Shown: piece by piece, positions 5,232-11,344 of the stretch
Numbering within the stretch: the first letter of the stretch is position 1
Layout of the letters: each line of letters starts with the position of its first letter
Source of the DNA: a virus
Length of the DNA stretch: 20,624 bases
Direction: 5' to 3' (one strand)
Virus record (IMG/VR): IMGVR_UViG_3300030060_003960
Span: 1 to 20,624 of that record
Notes under the pieces: model-generated
Seen by the model: the letters and a program-made list of their open reading frames with translations, nothing else
Database searches by the model: none
Told to the model about the DNA's origin: nothing
Position numbers and translations under genes: made by a program

Positions 5232-5730
5232 TGATACCCCCATTTTTAAGTGCAGACTCTACTGCTTTTTGCTTATCTTTAGCTTTGGCTATCTTTTTAA
5301 CTTCAGGATCATTAATCTCGCCTTTCAGGTTTAGTTCTTCAGGTTTTGTCTGCCCATTGTGGTACAACTGTAAAGATAGACCGAATAATGACATGGTTTT
5401 GACCATACATCTTTGCATATTGTCTTGAATATCATCTGCTCTAGGATTTTCTATTGCATTGTATTTGTTATCATAGACAGGCAACCAACCCTCTTTGTAC
5501 AGTTCTCCGATCTCTATACGACATCTCAATATCATTGTTCCATTGTCATAAGTAAATGGCTCTAACCATTTTACTTGCACTTCTGGATAATAATGATTGA
5601 AGATATGCCAAGCATAAGACCATTTAAGATAGGTATAATTTCCTTTCTGTTCTGTTTTGCCTGTAACATCTACCTTAGATAAGGTTTCAAATACCGATTT
5701 ATAGCTTAATTGGGTTTCTTGGTTATTCAT
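5191..5730 (-). CDS. Single-strand annealing protein, Sak3 family (DUF1071)
   Basis: A RecT/Erf-type annealing protein that pairs complementary single strands during phage recombination. The 179 residues match the Sak3 (DUF1071) pattern: LSKVDVTGKTEQKGNYTYLK at 17-36, then WSYAWHIFNHYYPE, a beta-rich centre (TMILRCRIEI, GWLPVYDNKYNAI), then DIQDNMQRCMVKTMSLFGLS with the conserved Q-R-C-x-V-K helix. The C-terminal 50 residues are Lys- and Glu-rich and variable (AKAKDKQKAVESALKNGG). It starts within the last bases of the 5723-5923 gene (8-base overlap) and is followed by its exonuclease. The pairing of these two enzymes supports both identifications. Confidence 0.9.
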   Translation of the reverse strand: MNNQETQLSYKSVFETLSKVDVTGKTEQKGNYTYLKWSYAWHIFNHYYPEVQVKWLEPFTYDNGTMILRCRIEIGELYKEGWLPVYDNKYNAIENPRADDIQDNMQRCMVKTMSLFGLSLQLYHNGQTKPEELNLKGEINDPEVKKIAKAKDKQKAVESALKNGGINESTNEVELGQSL

Positions 5731-5923
5731 TGATAGCCACCTTTAGTTTAGTTTGAGGTATTTCTACTGTATGATATTTAACTTTATTGCCCTCTTTAAG
5801 ATCAACAGCTTTTTGCAAAGCACTTGCTAAGTTTTCTACTGTTGCTTTATCTTCAATAGAATTGTGATTGTTTTCCACATAAAAGTAACCATAGTCAGTT
5901 TCTTTAACTATTATGTATTTCAT
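5723..5923 (-). CDS. Hypothetical protein, first gene of the recombination operon (66 aa)
   Basis: A 66-residue protein, MKYIIVKETDYGYFYVENNH onward, with beta-strand-like ends (YIIVKETDYGYFYVE; YHTVEIPQTKLKVAI) and a central helix (VENLASALQKAVDLKEG). Not recognised. AGGAGTTTTAT precedes the ATG. A promoter at 5956-5984 lies just upstream, so this is the promoter-proximal gene of the recombination cassette. It overlaps the annealing-protein gene by 8 bases. Confidence 0.75.
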   Translation of the reverse strand: MKYIIVKETDYGYFYVENNHNSIEDKATVENLASALQKAVDLKEGNKVKYHTVEIPQTKLKVAINE

Positions 5924-5955
5924 ATAAAACTCCTTTGTTTTGTTTATATGATACG

Positions 5956-5984
5956 AATATAACAGAAATATTATATTGATACAA
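5956..5984 (-). promoter_or_regulatory. Promoter of the recombination operon
   Basis: Read leftward: -35 TTGTAT (5984-5979), a 17-base spacer ending in the extended element TGT, and -10 TATATT (5961-5956). The predicted leader is about 26 bases, the same as for ardA. Confidence 0.6.
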
Positions 5985-6078
5985 TAGTAATATTTTTATA
6001 TTTGTCCATAATAGTATATAATTATAAGGTAAAAACAAAAACAAGGACTAAAGAAAACTATTATAAAATATAATAGTA
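5983..6078. promoter_or_regulatory. Divergent control region with repeated AATAGTA and a palindrome
   Basis: Between the leftward recombination operon and the rightward 6123 gene. AATAGTA occurs at 5983-5989, 6010-6016 and 6072-6078. The last copy is the right arm of a perfect 9-base inverted repeat, ACTATTATA (6057-6065)/TATAATAGT (6069-6077). Several TATAAT strings (6017-6022, 6069-6074, 6088-6093) could be rightward -10 boxes, but none has a good -35. The repeats could be operator sites; the extreme A+T content makes chance matches likely. Confidence 0.4.
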
Positions 6079-6122
6079 AAAGAAAAGTATAATTAATATC
6101 ACAAAACAGGAGATGAAACAAC

Positions 6123-6482
6123 ATGAAAATAAAATTAAATGAAGAATCGCTTGAAAAACTCATTGCAGACATGAGAGCAGAAAGTAAAAAACTTAATCAG
6201 ACTATACGAGATTTAGATTTATTAGAAGAAAGAAAGAAAGAACTCACTGCTGAAGCGTTCCTTAAAGCAGGACAACAGGGTAAATTGACAGAATCTACAA
6301 AAAAAGCTATGGCAACTACCTGTTCACAAGTTTTGGCTTTAAACGAGCTAATAGCGACTCTCAAAGGACAAGAACAAGAGTCTAAATGGAATCTTAAAAT
6401 TTTTACAATCAATGCTGATTTATGGAGATCATTAAATTCTTCTAAAACTTTAGAAAGAAAATTATACGAACACCTAAGTTAG
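6123..6482 (+). CDS. Hypothetical coiled-coil protein (119 aa)
   Basis: A 119-residue protein, MKIKLNEESLEKLIADMRAE onward. It is almost wholly helical, with a coiled-coil pattern at about 8-45 (LEKLIADMRAESKKLNQTIR), a short Gly-containing turn, and a second helix (MATTCSQVLALNELIATLKG), ending LWRSLNSSKTLERKLYEHL. AGGAG lies 10 bases before the ATG. It is the first rightward gene after the divergent region and is separated from the next gene by a strong promoter. The family is not recognised; it could be a regulator because of its position. Confidence 0.75.
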   Translation: MKIKLNEESLEKLIADMRAESKKLNQTIRDLDLLEERKKELTAEAFLKAGQQGKLTESTKKAMATTCSQVLALNELIATLKGQEQESKWNLKIFTINADLWRSLNSSKTLERKLYEHLS

Positions 6483-6541
6483 AATGTTAAAATATTCTAA
6501 TATAATGAAAAGTCAATAAAATCTAGGGGTTAGAAAATAAT

Positions 6542-6570
6542 TTGACAATAATAAAATATTTTAGTATAAT
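6542..6570 (+). promoter_or_regulatory. Consensus sigma70 promoter of the rightward operon
   Basis: Perfect TTGACA (6542-6547), a 17-base spacer, perfect TATAAT (6565-6570): the best promoter in the window. A related stretch, TAAAATATTCTAATATAATG at 6488-6507, ends in a second TATAAT (6501-6506) with no good -35. CCAAC(6579-6583)/GTTGG(6590-6594) forms a small hairpin at the start of the transcript. Confidence 0.85.
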
Positions 6571-6607
6571 GAATTATCCCAACAATTAAGTTGGAGTGAG
6601 GAAAATT

Positions 6608-6751
6608 ATGAAACTAACCGATCAAAGAAAAAAACAATTAGAGCAATATGACAATAGCCATATCTTTTATTTTAGAAACATTTATACAGAACAAGAGAAA
6701 AATTATATATGTAAAATAAAGCCACAGTTCAAAATTGTATTTAAAAAATAA
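6608..6751 (+). CDS. Small hypothetical protein (47 aa)
   Basis: A 47-residue open frame, MKLTDQRKKQLEQYDNSHIF to KIVFKK. It is basic and aromatic, with a short N-terminal helix and strand-like remainder (FYFRNIYTEQEKNYICKI). It is the first gene after the strongest promoter in the window, with GAGTGAGGAAAATT before its ATG, which argues that it is real. Its family is not recognised. Confidence 0.65.
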   Translation: MKLTDQRKKQLEQYDNSHIFYFRNIYTEQEKNYICKIKPQFKIVFKK

Positions 6752-6762
6752 AACAGGAGAAC

Positions 6763-7125
6763 ATGATGAATATATTAAAAATTAAAGACTTAGTACATAA
6801 GATACTCAAAGATGAGCCATATGCAAGAGATGAAGATAACGTGCTTGTTGCTTTGGTTTGGGAAAAGCAGTTAGATCAAATAGGTTACAAGGGAAGTAGG
6901 GATTTTATTACTATCTTGGGAATAGATAAACTTTCAAAGTTTGAGAGTATTTCGAGGTGTTCTCGAAAAATAAAAGAAAATAATCCTGTCTTAAGGGGAA
7001 GCAACTATATTGAAAGACAACAAGAACAATCGTCTGTGGTAGATCAGCTCAGAAAGTTTAAAAATAAAAAAGAAAATGAACAAGAAATTAAACGAATTAG
7101 AAATTTAATGGAAGATTATAATTAA
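6763..7125 (+). CDS. Conserved phage protein of unknown function, helical (120 aa)
   Basis: A 120-residue protein. KIKDLVHKILKDEPYARDED, then NVLVALVWEKQL, then LSKFESISRCSRKIKENNPV is a pattern I know from small phage proteins: repeated helices with R-D-x-D and an S-I-x-R-x-x-R-K-I-x-x-x-N-P motif. The latter looks like a DNA-binding helix-turn-helix. A coiled-coil C terminus follows (RKFKNKKENEQEIKRIRNL). AGGAGAAC precedes ATGATG; the second ATG at 6766 has better spacing. It lies just upstream of the Ref-like nuclease. Function is unknown, and a replication or regulatory role is only a guess. Confidence 0.75.
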   Translation: MMNILKIKDLVHKILKDEPYARDEDNVLVALVWEKQLDQIGYKGSRDFITILGIDKLSKFESISRCSRKIKENNPVLRGSNYIERQQEQSSVVDQLRKFKNKKENEQEIKRIRNLMEDYN

Positions 7126-7130
7126 ACAAA

Positions 7131-7417
7131 ATGGCAAAGAAACCGAATAAAGAAACAAGAGCAAGGTATAAAAAAGCTATTAAATTTGGGTGTGTGGTAT
7201 GCAAAAAGCATTACGGAGTGTATACAGAGCCATGTATTCATCACTTAACAGGGGGAGGAATGGGGTTAAAGTCGAAAGACTTTATCCCTCTTTGATATGC
7301 CATACACATCATCAAGGAGAACAAGGAATACATCATTTAGGTAATAAAAAATGGGAAAAGAAGTTTGGAACACAGGAAGAATTATACAAATGGTATATAG
7401 AAAATGATAGAGATTGA
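7131..7417 (+). pseudogene. Ref-like HNH nuclease interrupted by a frameshift
   Basis: Two overlapping frames together give one RecA-dependent nuclease of the P1 Ref type. Frame one (7131-7295) reads MAKKPNKETRARYKKAI, zinc pair CVVC (21-24), CIHHLTGGGMGLKSKDFIPL, then a TGA. The -1 frame continues at once with CHTHHQGEQGIHHLG, WEKKFGTQEELYKWY and ends at 7417. In the family, IPLC-x-x-HH is continuous, so the halves belong together. Removing five bases (TGATA, 7293-7297) would restore IPL-CHTHH exactly; a -1 ribosomal shift would give an extra LI. It may be a broken gene, a sequencing error or a programmed frameshift. Ref enzymes cut DNA at RecA-made displacement loops. No strong slippery heptamer stands out, which favours mutation or error. 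Homology is confident; function is uncertain. Confidence 0.8.
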
Positions 7418-7613
7418 GAAAAATATACCCATATCTTATCAAAGCAAGTATGATAAATACATACAAGCTATGATTAATATGGGAAAAGGAGAATCATTCG
7501 TTGTAAATGATTATAAAATAGTAGACGCAGTAAGAGGCTTTGGCTGGAGAAAAGGACATAAAGTAAAATTTAGAACGATTGCTAAAGATAAATATAGGAT
7601 TTGGAAACTATGA
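7404..7613 (+). CDS. Small conserved phage protein (69 aa)
   Basis: A 69-residue protein. The pattern YDKYIQAMINMGKGESFVVN, then a helix (VDAVRGFGWRKGHK), then KFRTIAKDKYRIWKL matches a common small phage family with a G-E-S-F turn and a final strand R-I-W (a DUF7303-like pattern, from memory). It overlaps the end of the nuclease frame by 14 bases. Downstream contact is ATGA with the next gene if that gene starts at 7610. Its role is unknown; similar proteins lie among early and replication genes. Confidence 0.7.
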   Translation: MIEIEKNIPISYQSKYDKYIQAMINMGKGESFVVNDYKIVDAVRGFGWRKGHKVKFRTIAKDKYRIWKL

Positions 7614-7801
7614 GTTTAGATAAAATAGAAACTTCATTAATTAAAAAATATGTAAAAGAGTTATCAAATGACGATTTATTTGTCTTGTTTCTGCATTATC
7701 AAAGAGTAATTGATGATAAAGATTTGAATACCTTAAACGATAGTGTTTGGTTTTTCGTGCTTAAAGATGAAAAGCACAGGAGAGAATCAGATCAAAGCTG
7801 A
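7610..7801 (+). CDS. Hypothetical protein (63 aa)
   Basis: MSLDKIETSLIKKYVKELSN onward, 63 residues. It is helical and amphipathic (DDLFVLFLHYQRVIDDKDL) and ends in a charged tail. I chose ATG 7610, which overlaps the previous stop as ATGA; an in-frame ATG three codons upstream (7601) would give 66 residues. The gene runs into the next one in a different frame. No family is recognised. Confidence 0.65.
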   Translation: MSLDKIETSLIKKYVKELSNDDLFVLFLHYQRVIDDKDLNTLNDSVWFFVLKDEKHRRESDQS

Positions 7802-8321
7802 AATGTTATCCAAAATGTTACCTAAATCACTAGATATGTCTAGTGTAGGTAGTGGTAAATCCCATGACGCTATTACCCCACAAGATATATCGGTCATATT
7901 GTCGTATTCAAACCTTAATCAGAATCAAACTGACTTTCTTTTAATGAAATATCTTAATGACCATTCAGCTATGAATAGGTTATTTAGCCATTTTTATACA
8001 AAAGCAGAGGAAATATTTAAAGATATTGAATTTAAACACCCCCAAAAAACTTTAGAAAAAATAGTAAACTGTGCCATTTTAGAATGTGTAATGGTAAGTT
8101 GCCCTGTTTGTAACGGAGTGGGCTATACTACTTTTAATAAAGTTATTGAGAAATGCAGACATTGTAATGAGGGGGTGTTTATCTATGATGACTTTACTAG
8201 ATGTCAGATAATGACTATAAAGAAAGTTACTTATGGGAAAATAAGGCGAGGGTACAAACAGATTATGGAAATGTTTTACAATCTTGAACAAGAATCTTTA
8301 TCTAAAATAGGTGATACATGA
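7767..8321 (+). CDS. Q-like zinc-finger antiterminator candidate
   Basis: Phage Q-type proteins bind DNA near the late promoter and carry RNA polymerase through terminators. Counting from a GTG at 7743, the protein has a helical N-terminal half. A zinc ribbon follows, CPVCNGVG (120-127) and CRHCNEG (138-144), which is the CxxCxGxG arrangement of lambdoid Q relatives. A helix-turn-helix-like tail comes next (IMTIKKVTYGKIRRGYKQIM, 156-175). The start is uncertain: GTG 7743, ATG 7767 and ATG 7803 are possible, and an AGGAG at 7778-7782 is too far from the last for a standard site. It lies near the end of the rightward operon, while the late genes are on the other strand, so it would have to act in trans. 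A DnaJ-type zinc protein is the main alternative. Confidence 0.65.
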   Translation: MKSTGENQIKAEMLSKMLPKSLDMSSVGSGKSHDAITPQDISVILSYSNLNQNQTDFLLMKYLNDHSAMNRLFSHFYTKAEEIFKDIEFKHPQKTLEKIVNCAILECVMVSCPVCNGVGYTTFNKVIEKCRHCNEGVFIYDDFTRCQIMTIKKVTYGKIRRGYKQIMEMFYNLEQESLSKIGDT

Positions 8322-8527
8322 AAAAGAATTATTATTGTTATAGGGCCACAGTTGTATTTAGTGGGTGTACCCAAGCAATAAATGAAAAAGACGCAATAAG
8401 AAAAGTGATTGCTAATTCTGAAAGATTACCAGAAACAGTTTCTTTTAAAGAATCTGAGGTTAAGGTTAGAAAGTTACAGAAAAAACCTAATCATGGTTTG
8501 TATGGAGATTCTAAATATGATTGGTGA
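8318..8527 (+). CDS. Small hypothetical protein (69 aa)
   Basis: A 69-residue protein coupled to the Q-like gene by ATGA. MKKNYYCYRATVVFSGCTQA is a strand pair, NEKDAIRKVIANSERLPETV a helix, and then a basic strand (SEVKVRKLQKKP) and a Gly/Tyr tail. The strand-then-NEK(E/D)AI design recalls the 458-622 protein, suggesting the same small alpha-beta fold. Function is unknown. Confidence 0.65.
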   Translation: MKKNYYCYRATVVFSGCTQAINEKDAIRKVIANSERLPETVSFKESEVKVRKLQKKPNHGLYGDSKYDW

Positions 8528-8756
8528 TGAGTTATTAAAAATAGATGGGTTTGATGAAGCCATAATAGGTGTCGAAGAATCTATCGAGCCGAAGTTAGTT
8601 TATGATATTGATAAGATCGCTGAGATATTAATGACTAGAGATGAGATGAGTGAGGAGGACGCTTATGATTACATCTCTTACAATATCACTTCTGCTTATG
8701 TGGGTGAGAAAACCCCAATTATTGTAAAAACAGGCAAATTAAAAGATTTTATCTAA
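8517..8756 (+). CDS. Conserved phage protein of unknown function (79 aa)
   Basis: MIGDELLKIDGFDEAIIGVE onward. The sequence pattern (GFDEAIIG, LVYDIDKIAEILMTRDEM, SEEDAYDYISYNITSAYVGE, TPIIV) is one I know from a very widespread phage family of unknown function, often near replication genes. I place the start at ATG 8517, which has GGAG 9-10 bases upstream and overlaps the previous gene by 11 bases. A longer in-frame extension to 8409 lies entirely over the previous gene and is unlikely. Last gene of the rightward operon. Confidence 0.8.
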   Translation: MIGDELLKIDGFDEAIIGVEESIEPKLVYDIDKIAEILMTRDEMSEEDAYDYISYNITSAYVGEKTPIIVKTGKLKDFI

Positions 8757-8760
8757 AATC

Positions 8761-8786
8761 GGCTTCCATATATACCCCTAGAAGCC
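8761..8786. terminator. Weak hairpin between convergent operons
   Basis: GGCTTC (8761-8766) and GAAGCC (8781-8786) with a 14-base loop lie between the rightward operon (ends 8756) and the leftward late operon (ends 8822). Short T-rich stretches follow on each side, so it may act in both directions, but the stem is short and the loop long. Confidence 0.4.
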
Positions 8787-8821
8787 ACGTTTATTAGTCT
8801 TGGCATACTTACCTACTACCC

Positions 8822-9322
8822 TTAATGCTTAACAATATCCTCGCTATCTTTTTGTTCGTTAGGATTGATTTGGTTATTTTCCTCATCTTTATCTGCTAGA
8901 TTTTGCAATTTAGGCTGTAGATTCGGAATTGTCTTAACTAAATCTTTTAATTCTGCAATTAATTCATCATCTGATTTCTGATGAGTGTTATCTACATTTA
9001 AGTTTATAGTTTGTGATGAGAAGTTTCCAAGTTCCAAGATCAGTTTAGCTGTATTTAATCTAACAGCGTCTTGCTCACTTTTTAACAGATCCTGTAATAC
9101 CGATATGGCTAGACCAGATGTTGAGGTAATTCTTTCCTCATTCTTTTCTCTAATTTCTTTTGAGTATTTCTTTTTAAGATAACTACCCATACTTCTTATT
9201 CCTTTCATGTCTTTAGAATAACCAGCTTTAATGCAAGATTGAGTTGCATTGCCTTGAGTATCTCCTTGACAGAAAGCTTCTATAAAAGCCTGTTCTTTTT
9301 CTTTATCTATTTTTTTTGGCAT
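8822..9322 (-). CDS. Terminase small subunit
   Basis: The small subunit recognises phage DNA and recruits the large terminase to begin packaging. The 166-residue product has a basic start (MPKKIDKEKEQAFIEAF), then QGNATQSCIKAGYSKD, the helix-turn-helix-like signature in which N-A-T-x-S/A-x-x-x-A-G-Y is typical. The helices GSYLKKKYSKEIREKNEERI and SVLQDLLKSEQDAVRLNTAK and an acidic C-terminal tail follow. It is the last gene of the leftward late operon, as in T7-like gene order, where the small subunit follows the tail genes. The large subunit is not nearby in this window. The call is by pattern and position, and fairly sure. Confidence 0.8.
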   Translation of the reverse strand: MPKKIDKEKEQAFIEAFCQGDTQGNATQSCIKAGYSKDMKGIRSMGSYLKKKYSKEIREKNEERITSTSGLAISVLQDLLKSEQDAVRLNTAKLILELGNFSSQTINLNVDNTHQKSDDELIAELKDLVKTIPNLQPKLQNLADKDEENNQINPNEQKDSEDIVKH

Positions 9323-9335
9323 AATATTCTCTTTG

Positions 9336-9656
9336 TTAGATTGAATTGGCTTTGTTTCTTTTTTCTAGCCACTTACCGACTATATCTCTTATATCTTTAT
9401 TAGGCGAATAAGAAATCATTAAATCTTGTCTTTCGACTATCCATGATTTATCTAAAACTAATGATCCGTCAATATCTGTATTTTCTTTATCTCCTGTAAT
9501 ATGAGATACAACTGTGATTGTTTTATCATTTTCCTCTACAATAAAACCGACTGAACAACACTCGGCTAAATCTGTTTCTAATTCATTAATATCTGTCCAC
9601 CCATGAGTAGGACTTACAGCGTCTTTCCAGTATAATAAAACAAGTTTTGCTTTCAT
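9336..9656 (-). CDS. Hypothetical protein (106 aa)
   Basis: A 106-residue protein, beginning KAKLVLLYWKDAVSPTHGWT. The W-K-D-A...GWT opening followed by a strand with C-x-x-x-G-x-I-V (ECCSVGFIVEEND) and a beta-rich centre (KTITVVSHITGD, SLVLDKSWIVERQDL) resembles a common small phage family of unknown function. It is coupled to the upstream membrane-protein gene by ATGA and lies just before the terminase small subunit. Confidence 0.7.
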   Translation of the reverse strand: MKAKLVLLYWKDAVSPTHGWTDINELETDLAECCSVGFIVEENDKTITVVSHITGDKENTDIDGSLVLDKSWIVERQDLMISYSPNKDIRDIVGKWLEKRNKANSI

Positions 9657-9856
9657 TTGTATTTAAAAATATATTTACTCCATAAATAACTTCTTGCAAT
9701 GCTTACCACCATAAATATCAAAGACAGATGAAACATTTCCCATATATTTATATGTATATCATACAAAGGAAATATTAATATTTGAATGATTACAGCAAGA
9801 ATAAGGCCACTTCCTATATCTAATGTTCTATGTATTAGATGTTTTGTATTGGTCAT
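9653..9856 (-). CDS. Small membrane protein, DUF7220-like (67 aa)
   Basis: MTNTKHLIHRTLDIGSGLIL onward. Two hydrophobic stretches (GSGLILAVIIQILIFPL and MFHLSLIFMVVSIARSYL) flank a short loop, and the chain ends in aromatic and basic residues (WSKYIFKYK). The pattern of a first helix ending in I-x-P-L and the second in S-x-x-R-S-Y matches small phage membrane proteins I associate with DUF7220. I chose ATG 9856 because it overlaps the preceding TGA as ATGA; a longer frame from 9907 overlaps the phosphoesterase gene. The role in the cell is unknown. Confidence 0.7.
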   Translation of the reverse strand: MTNTKHLIHRTLDIGSGLILAVIIQILIFPLYDIHINIWEMFHLSLIFMVVSIARSYLWSKYIFKYK

Positions 9857-10932
9857 TTTTTCTTTCTTAAAAACTTTAAGTATTCTGCACCTTCTTGGAC
9901 TTCCCAAAATATCTTAGTAAAATCAGGGTGTGTATCAGGCAAGTAAGTATTAAATACTGCTACTGCACAAGGCGACATCATTTTATTGGGTAAATTTAAC
10001 ATCTTGGCATAGTTGTCATATTTTTTATACGAGCCAACTTGAACGCAGTGCATTGTTATATCTGAGTTTGCATCTTTAATAGGCATATAACCACTAACAT
10101 GAGTATGTCCTGCCATTAGTAAATGATCTCTTGCATTAAATATTGCATGTCTAACAATACCATGTGCTGTGTTATAGATTGAATGTCCTCTAAAATTATG
10201 AGAACAATTTACTCTTATATTATGTTTAGGTAGTTTGAGTTTAACTCTTATGTTATGGGGTGCATATGTAGTTTTTAAAGGTCTTGTAATCCATTTTAAA
10301 GGATCACCCTCTCCACTCCACATATCATGGTTTCCAGCTACTATAAATAACCAGTTAGTATAATTAACTAACCATTCGGTTAATTGCCATGCTTGTTCTG
10401 CTGATGTACTTTGTTCTGCCCAAAGACCTGCAAGTTTAGTTCTTCTTGCCCAGTTGTTTTGTAAATCACCTACATTACAAGCATACATTCCATCAGTTTT
10501 ATTTGTTATATCTAAATGTTTAATAACACTAGGCATATCGCAACCATCATCATCTATATGTGGGTCGCCCATAATATATAATCCAATGGGTTTGTCGTCT
10601 TTAATTCTTATATTTAAAAATTCTTCGTTTCTTTCTTTTTTTTCTTTACGATTAAAAGTGTCAACTCTTTGTTTAATTAAATCTTCTGTTGATATTTCTT
10701 CATCATAAAATTTATTTTCTACCTCAAAGTTTTTAATTTTGTTTGGCGAGTTTGTTTTTTTATTACAATCTCTACATTGATATCTTTGTGGTTCTCCTAC
10801 AGTATTTTTATCTTTACCCCTTTTAATTAAATGTGTTGAGCCACAAGTTGGACAGGCTAACATATTCCCATCATTATCTAATTGCAAAATATTTACATTA
10901 GAAAAGTTACCACCCTTATTTATTATTGCCAT
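9853..10932 (-). CDS. Metallophosphoesterase with N-terminal zinc ribbon
   Basis: A 359-residue protein in two parts. Residues 26-55 hold a zinc ribbon, CPTCGSTHLIKRGK and YQCRDCNKK, of the type found in IS1-like transposases and DNA-binding proteins. After a charged linker comes a calcineurin-like phosphoesterase: MGDPHIDD (Asp122, His124), VGDLQNN (Asp155), VAGNHDMW (Asn200-His201), NCSHNF (His244) and AGHTHVSG (His275, His277). All five metal and catalytic motifs are present, so activity is likely. A nucleic-acid substrate is suggested by the ribbon, but is not shown. The gene overlaps DUF3310 by 17 bases and the next gene by 4. It is unusual for such an enzyme to sit among lysis and packaging genes. 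Confidence 0.9.
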   Translation of the reverse strand: MAIINKGGNFSNVNILQLDNDGNMLACPTCGSTHLIKRGKDKNTVGEPQRYQCRDCNKKTNSPNKIKNFEVENKFYDEEISTEDLIKQRVDTFNRKEKKERNEEFLNIRIKDDKPIGLYIMGDPHIDDDGCDMPSVIKHLDITNKTDGMYACNVGDLQNNWARRTKLAGLWAEQSTSAEQAWQLTEWLVNYTNWLFIVAGNHDMWSGEGDPLKWITRPLKTTYAPHNIRVKLKLPKHNIRVNCSHNFRGHSIYNTAHGIVRHAIFNARDHLLMAGHTHVSGYMPIKDANSDITMHCVQVGSYKKYDNYAKMLNLPNKMMSPCAVAVFNTYLPDTHPDFTKIFWEVQEGAEYLKFLRKKK

Positions 10933-11146
10933 TCTTTTCTGCTTCCTTGATTAAGTATTCTAAATACCATTTTGCTTTTTTTAAATCAGACAAAGGAGTA
11001 CCTTTATGTGGAAAACGAGTAACATATTTTATTATATTTCCACAAACATAATCCATAGACCAGCTACGAATGTACTCAGTTGTTTCAATTCCCTTAGTAT
11101 AGTGTTCAGGTCTATTAATAAGGTCTATTTTCTTGTCGTTGCTCAT
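10916..11146 (-). CDS. DUF3310 family protein (76 aa)
   Basis: The short DUF3310 family is common in phages and sometimes described as nucleotide-kinase-like, without proof. RPEHYTKGIETTEYIRSW, DYVCGNIIKYVTRFPHKGTP and SDLKKAKWYLEYLI cover the usual R-P-x-H-Y, G-N-x-x-K-Y and D-L-K-K-A-x-W-Y-L pattern. The 76-residue length is typical. It overlaps the gene upstream by 32 bases and the phosphoesterase gene by 17. Confidence 0.9.
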   Translation of the reverse strand: MSNDKKIDLINRPEHYTKGIETTEYIRSWSMDYVCGNIIKYVTRFPHKGTPLSDLKKAKWYLEYLIKEAEKNGNNK

Positions 11147-11333
11147 CTATCTTTTGTTCAACCTGATTCCAAGGAATCGGCAAATAATCATCTTCCCAAG
11201 TTATAGCACCATAAAGATAGTCTTGTCTAGTTTCAATCCTATCTTTAATGCGAAATTTGGCATGTTTATCAATAGTATAGATGGCATGTATAATTTCCAT
11301 TTCACGAAGTGTGTATGGAACATTGCTACACAT
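11115..11333 (-). CDS. Hypothetical protein (72 aa)
   Basis: MCSNVPYTLREMEIIHAIYT onward, 72 residues. The chain alternates short helices and charged strands (DKHAKFRIKDRIETRQDY, ITWEDDYLPIPWNQVEQK). No family is recognised. CATAGGAGAAATAGTT gives a strong start 11 bases after the holin candidate. The 32-base overlap with DUF3310 makes one of the two ends unusual but both frames look genuine. Confidence 0.65.
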   Translation of the reverse strand: MCSNVPYTLREMEIIHAIYTIDKHAKFRIKDRIETRQDYLYGAITWEDDYLPIPWNQVEQKIDEQRQENRPY

Positions 11334-11344
11334 AACTATTTCTC

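Noticed and set aside
7286-7300. RF2-type CTT TGA +1 programmed frameshift
   Set aside because: The +1 frame reads LDMPYTSSRR and soon stops, with no relation to the nuclease. Only the -1 frame restores the family sequence.
8409-8516. Upstream extension of the 8517-8756 gene
   Set aside because: The extension lies wholly over the 8318-8527 gene in another frame. The family pattern begins at about GDELLK, and a GGAG site fits ATG 8517.
9857-9907. N-terminal extension of the DUF7220-like membrane protein
   Set aside because: It overlaps the conserved end of the phosphoesterase gene. ATG 9856 gives an ATGA contact and the usual family start.
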